Below, in pieces: positions 28,172-35,364 of a DNA stretch of 64,000 bases. The notes beneath the pieces are model-generated. The model did not search any database. It was not told the origin of the DNA and saw nothing but the letters and a program-made list of their open reading frames with translations. The translations under genes were made by a program, and so were the position numbers. The stretch comes from JAPLDB01 sp038230515 (GTDB taxonomy: Bacteria > Bacteroidota > Bacteroidia > AKYH767-A > 2013-40CM-41-45), in the NCBI GenBank assembly GCA_038230515.1, contig JBBRND010000019.1, positions 1 through 64,000 of the forward strand. Direction: 5' to 3'. Numbering within the stretch: the first letter of the stretch is position 1; every line of letters starts with the position of its first letter.

Positions 28172-28981
28172 ATGGATGAAATTACCGCTCTCCGTTTAGA
28201 AGTTATCCGTTTAAACAAAATTATAGACCTTCTTGCCGATCAAATCATTGATCTGAAAGCAAGAAGAGGTATTTCTGAAAAGGAATACCCATCTTCCCAA
28301 AAAGGAACCACTATTACTGAAAATGGAAATACATCATCTTACATTGAGCATACCCTTCCCGAAAAAGGGATTACCCTTTGCGCTTTAGGGACTACCCTTC
28401 CTGAAAATGGGACTACCCTTTATACTTTAGAGCATACCTTTCCTGAAAAAGGGTATTCCTTTTATTATTCAGGGACTACCCTTTCTGAAAAAGTAAATGA
28501 CAAAATAAATCAAGGAAGTATAATCCCTAATCAAGAAAATGAGTATCGCAATGTAGGAAGTATCATCCCTAAACAAGAAAATGCCTATCTGAATCAAGGA
28601 AGTATCATCTCTAAACAAGAAAATGCCTCAACCGGAACAGATTATCAGGAAAAGAGAACAGTATCAACCTATATTGATATGGGAAACGGCAATGCCCAAC
28701 GGCTTGCAATCAGTTTAGCAAAGTATTTTTATGTTTCCGCAAAGCGGGAAATGCTTTATCGCCTAGCATTGGAACTAATTTTCATGCACAACAACGGCAT
28801 CGCTACGCGTACAGAACTTTTAAGAATTAGCGGGCTTAGCAAACCCGGGTTTGCCAAACACATTCCTAAAGTCAGGCGCTTGAATTTTGTATTCTCTCCA
28901 TCGTGGCAAAAATTTTCGCTCACTCAAAAATCAAAAGACCTCATCAACCAGGTACTCGGGGTGCCTCAACAAAGCACTTGA
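28172..28981 (+). CDS. Hypothetical protein with in-frame 21-bp repeats and a C-terminal HTH-like domain
   Basis: 269 residues, three parts. Residues 1-30 form a leucine/isoleucine-rich helix (ALRLEVIRLNKIIDLLADQI), likely a dimerising coiled coil. Residues ~31-163 are encoded by nineteen uninterrupted 21-bp units. The first half gives 14-residue repeats of the type LPENGTTLYTLEHT, the second half gives QGSIIPKQENAYLN. Residues ~175-265 look like a compact helical winged-helix domain (LALELIFMHNNGIATRTELL, ISGLSKPGFAKHIPKVRRL, FSLTQKSKDLINQVLG). No named family recognised. I infer a DNA-binding protein with a hypervariable linker. The stop overlaps nothing; the LysE gene starts 43 bp later and may be cotranscribed. 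Confidence 0.7.
   Translation: MDEITALRLEVIRLNKIIDLLADQIIDLKARRGISEKEYPSSQKGTTITENGNTSSYIEHTLPEKGITLCALGTTLPENGTTLYTLEHTFPEKGYSFYYSGTTLSEKVNDKINQGSIIPNQENEYRNVGSIIPKQENAYLNQGSIISKQENASTGTDYQEKRTVSTYIDMGNGNAQRLAISLAKYFYVSAKREMLYRLALELIFMHNNGIATRTELLRISGLSKPGFAKHIPKVRRLNFVFSPSWQKFSLTQKSKDLINQVLGVPQQST
28262..28660 (+). repeat. Array C: 19 in-frame 21-bp units inside a gene
   Basis: From 28262 to 28660 the coding sequence divides into nineteen 21-bp units. Units 28283-28492 carry forms of GGGACTACCCTTCCTGAAA with a recurrent AAGGG-NNNN-CCCTT dyad. Units 28514-28639 alternate GGAAGTATCATCCCTAAAC and GAAAATGCCTATCTGAATC, giving a 42-bp higher-order period. No indel breaks the phase. Confidence 0.9.
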
Positions 28982-29024
28982 CTATTTTGTATGCACACAA
29001 CTCTATTCAACATCCTTTCTTCTT

Positions 29025-29639
29025 ATGCTTGACCCTGTACTAAGCGGCATCGGTTTCGGACTCCTTCTGGCAGTAATGTTGGGACCTGTTTTTTTCGCGC
29101 TTCTGCAAACCGCGCTGCACGAAGGTTTCAAAGCAAGCGTACACCTTGCTTTCGGTGTGCTGCTAAGCGATGGCATCTGGATACTGATTACCTATTTTTT
29201 TGCTTCGCAGATTGATCTTGCAGGCAAATACCGTTTTTATGTTGCCTGGATTGGCGGACTTTTACTTATTGCCTTCGGTATAGTCACCTGGTTTGCGAAA
29301 ATAAAAGCAAAGGAAGTGGATGACGGAAAAAAAACTGTTCATGCAAAATTTTTATTGAAAGGTTTTCTTCTCAACTCATTCAATCCTGCAGTTCCGGTTT
29401 TCTGGTTAGGAATAATCAGCGTAGTGAAATTGAAAGAAGGTTATTCTACTCTGCACGAAATGGTCTTTTTCTCCAGTGTGCTTTCTACTGTTTTTGCAAC
29501 AGATATTTTGAAATCTTTTGTTGCACACCGCTTGAAAGAATTATTAAAACCAAATGTGTTGCTTTGGATGAATCGCATTCTCAGCATTATTCTTATCTCC
29601 ATTGGAGTGAGTACGATTCTGAAAGTGTACGTGCGGTGA
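29025..29639 (+). CDS. LysE-family amino-acid exporter
   Basis: 204 residues from the ATG at 29025. The frame is open from 28887, but that part overlaps the upstream gene and reads as its shadow. MLDPVLSGIGFGLLLAVMLG begins with the typical LysE/RhtB N-terminal helix and continues GPVFFALLQTALHEGFKAS. Further membrane helices lie at about 42-60, 67-90, 115-135, 145-165 and 180-200 (ILSIILISIGVSTILKVYV). Inner-membrane efflux of amino acids or related metabolites is the family role; the substrate is unknown. It ends just before a strong bidirectional hairpin. Confidence 0.88.
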   Translation: MLDPVLSGIGFGLLLAVMLGPVFFALLQTALHEGFKASVHLAFGVLLSDGIWILITYFFASQIDLAGKYRFYVAWIGGLLLIAFGIVTWFAKIKAKEVDDGKKTVHAKFLLKGFLLNSFNPAVPVFWLGIISVVKLKEGYSTLHEMVFFSSVLSTVFATDILKSFVAHRLKELLKPNVLLWMNRILSIILISIGVSTILKVYVR

Positions 29640-29680
29640 GATGAATGAAGAAGTGAAAAGAAAAACTCCCTGAAATAAAA

Positions 29681-29710
29681 AATGGAATGTTGATCGTTCA
29701 ACATTCCATT
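29681..29710. terminator. Bidirectional terminator between LysE and M43 genes
   Basis: A perfect 13-bp stem, AATGGAATGTTGA (29681-29693) with TCAACATTCCATT (29698-29710), and loop TCGT. It lies between convergent stops at 29639 and 29732. On minus the stem is followed by TTTTTTA, a strong U-tract; on plus the tract is weaker (TTCAAAAA). Confidence 0.85.
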
Positions 29711-29731
29711 TTCAAAAATATTTATTTTCTA

Positions 29732-31009
29732 TTAGCGACTCAGCACAACTTTCTTAGTCGCAACCGCAGTTGATGTTTTTACCTCAACAACATACACTCC
29801 GTTTGCTTTGCTGCCAAGGTCAATTTTCTCAACAATGTAAGACAGGTTTTTAAACTCATTGTTGTAAACAATCTCGCCCAGAACATTTGTAACGGTTATG
29901 CTTACATCAGAACGGTTATCCAATTGACTTGTTATTACAAATTCTCCTGTGGTTGGATTCGGATAAACTGTAAACGGAATAACAGAGTTTAGATTTGCAA
30001 TGCCGGTAAGATCCGTGCAACGCACAGAATTTTTTATCGCAGCTCGTTGTGCATTAATGGCGGCATTCATGCGTGTTGATTGTCCGTTTGTGAACATGTT
30101 CATGCAGTTGTCGTCAGTGTAATCCATGTAGTTCATGAACATTACTCCGTTTCCTGCAGTACATGCATCTGTGTGCGGGAAAGCAGGGCAGCCATAATTT
30201 TCTGAGCCTTGATTCGGTGTATCGCTTACATAATCGGATGAACCGCAGGATCCGCCATCGTCTGCCCATACGTGGTGAAGATTAAACCAGTGCCCTATTT
30301 CATGCGTAAGAGTTCTTCCTAAATTGTAAGAAGGAGTAGTGCCGTGATAGGTGGTTCCGCCAACAGTTCCATACAACACAGTACAGCCATCAGTGGCAGC
30401 AGCGCCTCCGGGAAATTGAGAAATGCCAAGTAGCTGTGTACTCGATCCGCTGAAGTTGCAAATCCATAAATTAAGATATTGATTGCGATCCCAGGCATCA
30501 TCACCCCCAAGTGATGAGTACTTAACGTTATTGTTTGAGAGTGGATCGAAGCCGGTTACTGTGACTGATTTGCGCACAATTCCGCTGGTGTAGTTTCCGC
30601 TTGGATCCTGCTGAGCAAGACAGAACTGAATATGAGTATCAGCGGTAAGAGGTTTAAACGGGGCGGGCGTATTTGCTGTATCGGTATTTAAATGAGCGTA
30701 GTCCTTATTGAGCGTATTTATCTGATCGAAGATGCGGTTGTTAGAAATATTTTGTCCTGTGGTGTGATAAAGCACATGGAACACCACCGGAATGGTTACT
30801 ATGGTGCTCGAGCTTCTCATTCCTTCAGTCTGATCAATAAATTTTTCCAGCATTTCTTCATCAGCAGCCATGCGCGATGCAAGTGTCGGATCTTGTTGCT
30901 TTTGAATGGCAAGTTTTTCCATCGTGCCGCAACGTTTTATTTGTTGAGCATTAGTAGTGAATGAAAACAGCAAAGCGAACGCTGCGATCAGATGTAGTTT
31001 TTTTCTCAT
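29732..31009 (-). CDS. Secreted M43-family (pappalysin-like) zinc metalloprotease, T9SS type A
   Basis: 425 residues. The signal peptide ends TTNAQQ. A pro-region (about 20-75) precedes the catalytic domain (about 75-330). Zinc-binding motif HEIGHWFNLHH (HExxHxxxxxH) in TLTHEIGHWFNLHHVW, then paired cysteines (GGSCGSSDYVSDTP, YGCPAFPHTDACTAG) and the Met-turn NYMDYTDDNCMNMFT. A type A sorting domain ends the protein: VYPNPTTGEFVIT, ITVTNVLGEIV, NGVYVVEVKTS, TKKVVLSR. It would be an extracellular endopeptidase exported by the T9SS. TATCTTTG at 31043-31036 is a likely -7 box. All catalytic residues are present. Confidence 0.93.
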   Translation of the reverse strand: MRKKLHLIAAFALLFSFTTNAQQIKRCGTMEKLAIQKQQDPTLASRMAADEEMLEKFIDQTEGMRSSSTIVTIPVVFHVLYHTTGQNISNNRIFDQINTLNKDYAHLNTDTANTPAPFKPLTADTHIQFCLAQQDPSGNYTSGIVRKSVTVTGFDPLSNNNVKYSSLGGDDAWDRNQYLNLWICNFSGSSTQLLGISQFPGGAAATDGCTVLYGTVGGTTYHGTTPSYNLGRTLTHEIGHWFNLHHVWADDGGSCGSSDYVSDTPNQGSENYGCPAFPHTDACTAGNGVMFMNYMDYTDDNCMNMFTNGQSTRMNAAINAQRAAIKNSVRCTDLTGIANLNSVIPFTVYPNPTTGEFVITSQLDNRSDVSITVTNVLGEIVYNNEFKNLSYIVEKIDLGSKANGVYVVEVKTSTAVATKKVVLSR

Positions 31010-31035
31010 TGATGATTTTGGTTTTTATTACGAAG

Positions 31036-31043
31036 CAAAGATA
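31036..31043 (-). promoter_or_regulatory. -7 box of the M43 protease gene
   Basis: Minus-strand TATCTTTG (31043-31036) fits TAnnTTTG and lies 26 bases before the ATG. No TTTG stands at the expected -33 distance. Confidence 0.45.
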
Positions 31044-31128
31044 AAATTATTTTGGGGATGGAAGATGAAGTACTTAACACGAATCCTTACGAATATTATG
31101 AATGAATTTATCATTAGAGTGGTTGCTG

Positions 31129-31203
31129 TGCGCTGTAGTGGACTCGAACCACTGACCCCTGCCTTGTCGAGGCAATGCTCTGAACCAACTGAGCTAACAG
31201 CGC
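31129..31203 (-). tRNA. tRNA-Val (anticodon GAC) with C at position 33
   Basis: On the minus strand a complete cloverleaf folds: acceptor GCGCTGT/ACAGCGC (seven pairs), D stem GCTC/GAGC with G18G19 in the loop, anticodon stem TTGCC/GGCAG, T stem AGTGG/CCACT with loop TTCGAGT, discriminator A73, no encoded CCA. The anticodon loop reads T-C-G-A-C-A-A, so positions 34-36 are GAC (valine). Position 33 is C, where nearly all tRNAs have U. Confidence 0.88.
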
Positions 31204-31275
31204 GGTGAAAGAAAGTTATTTGTTTCTTGTTATTGGCTAATCGGGTGGCGAAGATAATTTTTCTCTAAAAACAAA

Positions 31276-31304
31276 AAGCCCGCAACGGTTAGGTGTACGG
31301 GCTT
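31276..31304 (-). terminator. Intrinsic terminator of the DNRLRE-protein gene
   Basis: AAGCCCG (31276-31282) pairs with CGGGCTT (31298-31304). On the minus strand the stem is followed by TTTGTTTTT. It lies 21 bp past the stop at 31325. Confidence 0.8.
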
Positions 31305-31324
31305 CTTTCAATTTGCGGAGTTTG

Positions 31325-32254
31325 CTATTCCAACAAAAGTCGTTCTGTAAACATTTCGCCACCGGTTTTTACAATGATCATGTATAAACCTCGCGTCCAC
31401 GATGCGGTTTGAAAGCTGAGTTGATTTTTTCCTTCCTTCAGTTGGCAGGATTGATCTACCATTTCGCGGCCGCTGAGGTCGTAGATGGAAATAAACGCCA
31501 TGTCGCCAGTAGAAGAGTTGATGGAGATGTTTACTTCTTCTTTAGCGGGGTTTGGAAATATTTTTAAAACCTGCGCAGTAGCTGCGGTGCGAAGCTGAGC
31601 ATCGGCTGCTGGCTGCGGTGATGGAGTGGTATAAATAATTTGCAACTTGGGGCGAAGGGCTGCATTGACGTTATCACTGGAAGCAAATACTAACTTCTTG
31701 TAAGGAGTTTCGTTTTGCATTTTCAGCATGAAGCCGAAGTTGTGAGTGGGATCGTTTACCAGATCCTGCACAAGTAATTTTACATTTATGTTCGGATAAT
31801 TTTGAGTGCCCGATGTGCTTCCGGGTATTGATACCCTGTGAGTGGTTGTAGTGGTGGGTTGTGTATTCCATGTAACGGTGCTTTCTGTCCAGTTCGAAGT
31901 TATCCGTTGTAAATATGCCTTGTTGCTTCCGAAAATGCCGAAGTGATTTCCTTCATCGCTACCGGGTGTCCAGTAAAGTGAGAGGGTGGCGCTGGTAACC
32001 GTTGCTCCTGCAGGAATTGAACTCAGATCAAACTGAATAAGTGAACGGATGTTGTGGCTGGCTTCATTGTTAGTCCAGGCAATGGCGCAGTTTTCGGCTA
32101 TGTTGCCAAAGTTTTGAGTGCTGTAGCCGCAGGGTACGCAACTAAATATTTCAGCGTCTTTTCCGGCTGCTCCATTGGGTTGGAGGGTAAGCGTAATTTG
32201 TGCTGACGAGTCGAGCGATAGTGCCAGCGCTGCAATGATGACGAGGTACTTCAT
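31325..32254 (-). CDS. Secreted DNRLRE-domain protein with T9SS type A signal
   Basis: 309 residues from the ATG at 32254, which opens the signal peptide MKYLVIIAALALSLDSSAQ. The longer frame (to 32305) adds a polar stretch ahead of it and is unlikely. The main domain (about 25-210) has the DNRLRE-type pattern: NIRSLIQFDLSSIPAGATVTSA, LSLYWTPGS, LQRITSNWTESTVTWNTQP, VQDLVNDPTHNFGFML, FASSDNVNAALRPKLQIIY. The C-terminal sorting domain follows: LKIFPNPAKEEVNIS, ISIYDLSGREM, GLYMIIVKTGGEMFTERLL. It is probably a surface or extracellular structural protein; no enzymatic motif seen. Monocistronic with a terminator. Confidence 0.88.
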   Translation of the reverse strand: MKYLVIIAALALSLDSSAQITLTLQPNGAAGKDAEIFSCVPCGYSTQNFGNIAENCAIAWTNNEASHNIRSLIQFDLSSIPAGATVTSATLSLYWTPGSDEGNHFGIFGSNKAYLQRITSNWTESTVTWNTQPTTTTTHRVSIPGSTSGTQNYPNINVKLLVQDLVNDPTHNFGFMLKMQNETPYKKLVFASSDNVNAALRPKLQIIYTTPSPQPAADAQLRTAATAQVLKIFPNPAKEEVNISINSSTGDMAFISIYDLSGREMVDQSCQLKEGKNQLSFQTASWTRGLYMIIVKTGGEMFTERLLLE

Positions 32255-32420
32255 TGGGTTGAGATTAAAGGTTTGAAGTTTGAGGTTGGAAAACGGTTGG
32301 AGCAATTGTTACGCAAGTTAAGAAGAAAGTGTTTCCATTATGTTGTTACATTTTTTTTCGGGTGGATAATTATTTTGGTGATGGGTTTAATATCTTCGGG
32401 AAATATTTGATCTTTAAGCC

Positions 32421-33488
32421 ATGGAAAAATATCGTGTTGTGGGAATTATGTCAGGCACTTCTCTGGATGGGGTGGATGTGGCGCTTTGTGTTTTTACAAA
32501 TCGTAATGGCAAATGGAAGTTTGAGATTGAATGTGCGCAAACAATTTCTTATTCATCGGAGATGAAGAAGAAACTTTCTTCGCTGCATCTTGCAAGTGCC
32601 TTAATATTTGCGGAAGAAGATGCCGAGTATGGAAAATTTCTCGGCAATCTTGTAAAAAGTTTTCTGAAAAAGAATAAAGCATCTGCCGATTTTGTTTCAT
32701 CGCATGGGCATACGGTTTTTCATCAACCTAAAAATGGATTTACAACTCAGCTTGGCGATGGGGCTTCATTGAGCGCGGCTTGCGGGCTTCCGGTTGCGTG
32801 CGATTTTCGCACGGGCGATGTGGCGTTGGGTGGGCAGGGGGCTCCGCTAGTTCCGGTTGGTGATAAACTTTTGTTCAATGAATATAAATTTTGCCTCAAC
32901 CTTGGAGGCATTGCAAATATTTCTTTTGATGAGGGCGATAGGCGGATTGCTTTTGATGTATGCCCGGTAAATATGGTGCTGAATTTTTTATCAGCCCAAA
33001 AGGATTTTGATTTTGACAAGGGCGGAAAGCTGGCTGCGGGCGGAAAACTGGATCAACCATTGATGAATAAGCTGAACTGGTCGCATGATTATTATTTTAA
33101 GCAGTCGCCAAAGTCGCTGGGGCGCGAGGATGTGGAGAAAATCTTTTTCCCGATTCTGAAAAAGAGCAAGGCATCGGTGGAGGATAAACTTTTTACTTTT
33201 TGCAGGCATGTTGCTTTTCAAATTGATAGCATTTTTCCGGTTCCTTATAGCAGCAAAGATAAAATGTTAGTTACCGGTGGGGGGGCGCACAATTCTTTTT
33301 TGATGAAAACAATTGGGGAATATTCTAAATTTAAAATAATTGTTCCGGAAAAACGGTTGGTTGATTTTAAAGAGGCGCTCATTTTTGCTTTTCTTGGCGT
33401 GCTGCGCTGGCACGGAGAGGTGAATTGCCTGAAGAGTGTGACGGGTGCAGCGCGGGATTCGTGCGCGGGGGCTATTTATAGGGTGTAA
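32421..33488 (+). CDS. anmK: Anhydro-N-acetylmuramic acid kinase
   Basis: 355 residues. Conserved anmK blocks: MSGTSLDGVDVALC (10-23, nucleotide phosphate binding and catalytic Asp), SSHGHTVFHQP, GDGASLSAACGLPVACDFRTGDVALGGQGAPLVP, CLNLGGIANISF, FDVCPVNMVLN and LVTGGGAHNSFLM. AnmK opens the anhydro ring and phosphorylates anhydroMurNAc from recycled cell wall, giving MurNAc-6-phosphate. Cytosolic. Length and motifs are normal. No murQ or other recycling gene is adjacent. An out-of-frame shorter frame at 32329 is a shadow. Confidence 0.95.
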   Translation: MEKYRVVGIMSGTSLDGVDVALCVFTNRNGKWKFEIECAQTISYSSEMKKKLSSLHLASALIFAEEDAEYGKFLGNLVKSFLKKNKASADFVSSHGHTVFHQPKNGFTTQLGDGASLSAACGLPVACDFRTGDVALGGQGAPLVPVGDKLLFNEYKFCLNLGGIANISFDEGDRRIAFDVCPVNMVLNFLSAQKDFDFDKGGKLAAGGKLDQPLMNKLNWSHDYYFKQSPKSLGREDVEKIFFPILKKSKASVEDKLFTFCRHVAFQIDSIFPVPYSSKDKMLVTGGGAHNSFLMKTIGEYSKFKIIVPEKRLVDFKEALIFAFLGVLRWHGEVNCLKSVTGAARDSCAGAIYRV

Positions 33489-34081
33489 AAATTATTCTTT
33501 CACAATTTTTCCCGACCAGGTGTTTTCTTTTTCATCAGCGATGGCATTTTAAAAAATTGCTGAGGAAAAATTTGCTTCAGATTTTCAGATTTTCCGTTTT
33601 TCTTTTTTCTCTCCGGTAAAGAATTCCAAAAGTAATTAGTAAGAGTAATCAAATACTACTCGTCCATTCTGAATATTCACTTACAAAACTATTGGTGGTT
33701 TTGTATTTCATATTAATTAGAAGTGATGCTATAAACAAAAGAGCGCTTAGTATTCGAAGTAGTTGGTAAACTTTGGTACGGGTACTCATGTAGATTTATT
33801 TTTTTTGATTTCTTATCTACAAATTAAAAATATTTTGAGGAAATCACGAAATTATTTTTCTGCAATCATCTTCTAAACAAATACAGCATAGAGGTTTCAG
33901 GCAAGAAATTTGTTTTATTTGGCAACTTTTTTGTTTCAATTGGCAGCAAACATGCTAGAATTGGCAAAATAATGGCTTCAATTGGCAGAAATCATCCTCG
34001 AATTGGCAGCAAACTGCCACGAATTGGCAAAAATCATCCATGAATTGGCAAAAAATTGCTGCCATTTGGCAGCTAACTTCA
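33489..34081. other. Intergenic region with decayed small membrane gene and array D
   Basis: The segment holds a small minus-strand reading frame broken by one TGA (33577-33789) and the 21-bp array D (33918-34085). Nothing else is recognised. Confidence 0.6.
33577..33789 (-). pseudogene. Small two-helix membrane protein interrupted by an in-frame TGA
   Basis: From ATG 33789 the frame reads MSTRTKVYQLLRILSALLF and on through a hydrophobic helix (IASLLIN), then a polar loop (SEYSEWTSSI), and stops at TGA 33651-33649 after 46 residues. The same frame continues at once with a second hydrophobic helix (LLLLITFGIL) and a basic tail (YRREKRKTENLKI) to TGA at 33579-33577. Helix-loop-helix-basic tail is a sensible small membrane protein, so the first TGA looks like a single-base nonsense mutation. 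A short 46-residue protein could still be made. No family recognised. Confidence 0.5.
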
Positions 34082-34085
34082 TTAA
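33918..34085. repeat. Array D: 8 tandem units of 21 bp (TTGGCA type)
   Basis: Eight 21-bp units start at 33918, 33939, 33960, 33981, 34002, 34023, 34044 and 34065. Each begins with ATTGGCA or TTTGGCA, then a variable A-rich half. One unit contains TGGCAGCAAACTGCCA, a dyad. The last unit runs into the stop codon of the minus-strand lipoprotein gene at 34082. In one plus frame the units read as degenerate heptads starting I-G. Confidence 0.9.
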
Positions 34086-34495
34086 TTATGAATATGCAAC
34101 GCACTCACCCCGTCATACTCGCAGTAATACAGCCGCATGGGATAAGAAGTAGGCCCCGCCACAATGCTTCCATCTAAAATATTGAAGCGGCTGCCGCAAT
34201 GGTAATCAATCAACCCAAGGTTTGATGAATCAACAGCTACAATAGCACCGGTAACATTGGGATCGTAAGGGCAACTGCGCTCAAAAGCAACAAACTCATC
34301 AATCGTTTTATGATAAACAATAATACCCTTTACACCCCCGGTTACATACACATGATTGCCCACCGTATTGAGCGCAACAAAATCGGGCTGCGTGAGGTAA
34401 ATATAAAAATCTACCTGCACCGCTTGTATCTGATCAGTACTTTTCTTGCAAGAGAAAACAGAAATGAAAAGAATGAACAACAGTTTTTTTTTCAT
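34082..34495 (-). CDS. Rieske-like lipoprotein with non-canonical cluster ligands
   Basis: 137 residues. A lipoprotein signal (LLFILFISVFSCKKS, Cys at 16) is followed by a small beta domain resembling Rieske folds of Bacteroidota lipoproteins: GVKGIIVYHKTIDEFVAFER, SCPYDP, then IDYHCGSRFNILDGSIVAGPTSYPMRLY. In a true Rieske protein these positions would be C-x-H and C-x-x-H. Here the first His is Tyr and the second motif reads H-C-G-S, so a normal [2Fe-2S] cluster is doubtful. Periplasmic, membrane-tethered. The 3' end is fused to the last unit of array D. Function unknown. Confidence 0.7.
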   Translation of the reverse strand: MKKKLLFILFISVFSCKKSTDQIQAVQVDFYIYLTQPDFVALNTVGNHVYVTGGVKGIIVYHKTIDEFVAFERSCPYDPNVTGAIVAVDSSNLGLIDYHCGSRFNILDGSIVAGPTSYPMRLYYCEYDGVSALHIHN

Positions 34496-34558
34496 GAGAA
34501 GAAAACTCTTTTCCTTTTTTTACGATTAACAATTAAACACTAACGATTATCTTCTAAT

Positions 34559-34566
34559 TATATTTG
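34559..34566 (+). promoter_or_regulatory. -7 box of the heavy-metal-binding lipoprotein gene
   Basis: TATATTTG (34559-34566) fits TAnnTTTG and lies 18 bases before the chosen ATG at 34585. This supports the downstream ATG over the one at 34564. No convincing -33 TTTG. Confidence 0.45.
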
Positions 34567-34584
34567 CATCCTAAATTAAACTCA

Positions 34585-34809
34585 ATGAACAATCTACTTA
34601 AAGCAGCAGCCATCTTATCAATCGCATTATTTTTCTCCTGCAAAGGAAATCAAAATTCCAACTCCACCACCGCTGCCGACAGTACAAAGCAAGCAACCGA
34701 TACTACCAAGACTCGCACAGTGTACACCTGCCCGATGCACCCTGAAGTAGTGAGCGATACAGCAGGCACCTGCCCTAAGTGCGGCATGGCGCTCGAACCC
34801 AAGAGTTGA
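34585..34809 (+). CDS. Heavy-metal-binding (YHS-like/HMBD) lipoprotein
   Basis: 74 residues from ATG 34585. Lipoprotein signal AAAILSIALFFSCKGN, a Thr/Ser/Lys-rich linker, then the heavy-metal-binding domain VYTCPMHPEVVSDTAGTCPK ending CGMALEP. This Cys/Met/His motif (CPMHPE...CPKCGM) is typical of the small domain found on CopA-type ATPases, CusB-like adaptors and free lipoproteins, and binds copper or related ions in the periplasm. The domain is complete. It stands next to a secreted basic protein but not to transport genes. Confidence 0.88.
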   Translation: MNNLLKAAAILSIALFFSCKGNQNSNSTTAADSTKQATDTTKTRTVYTCPMHPEVVSDTAGTCPKCGMALEPKS

Positions 34810-34848
34810 TCTGTCAAACAAATTTCGTGCAGTTTCGTTTATCCTTTC

Positions 34849-35202
34849 ATGAACCCGGTTAAACCCGCCTCATGGAAAGCAAAATTATTTTTTGTGATGA
34901 TGTTTTCCTTCATCGCATCAAAAACTCTTGCTCAAGATATAAAAGATGTAAACGCACGTTCGCCCAAAACCGTGCCCATGAGCCACATGGAGAAAAAAGC
35001 ATTGAAGAAAAAAGATGCACAGAAGGCACTTGCCGATAAAGCAATCGCAAAAGGGATAAAGCGCCACGAAAAATTACAAACAAGAGCTGTGCGCAAGCGC
35101 ATGAGGCAAAGCAAACAAACCGCTTCGCAAAACAACGAACACAAAAAAGAATTTTTTCTGAAGCGTTGGTTTCGCAGAAAACAAAAAACCAAGAGCAAGT
35201 AA
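34849..35202 (+). CDS. Small secreted, very basic protein of unknown function
   Basis: 117 residues. The signal peptide (LFFVMMFSFIASKTLAQ) gives a mature part of about 85 residues with roughly a third Lys/Arg and almost no hydrophobic core (KKALKKKDAQKALADKAIAK, RKRMRQSKQ, KRWFRRKQKTKSK). It is probably a periplasmic protein that binds polyanions or is disordered; no family recognised. It lies 39 bp after the metal-binding lipoprotein gene and may share its transcript. Confidence 0.65.
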   Translation: MNPVKPASWKAKLFFVMMFSFIASKTLAQDIKDVNARSPKTVPMSHMEKKALKKKDAQKALADKAIAKGIKRHEKLQTRAVRKRMRQSKQTASQNNEHKKEFFLKRWFRRKQKTKSK

Positions 35203-35364
35203 CATAATGCTTGCAGCAAATGTCTGTTTCCGACAGCAGAATTCCCACAAGATTTTGCTGCTTCACACCCCGATTTCTTTTTCATTACCGAAACAAAAAA
35301 TACCTTTTCAAGTAAACCTTCTATCTTAATCCGTCACCACCAACCAAGAATAGAATTGCTCAAC

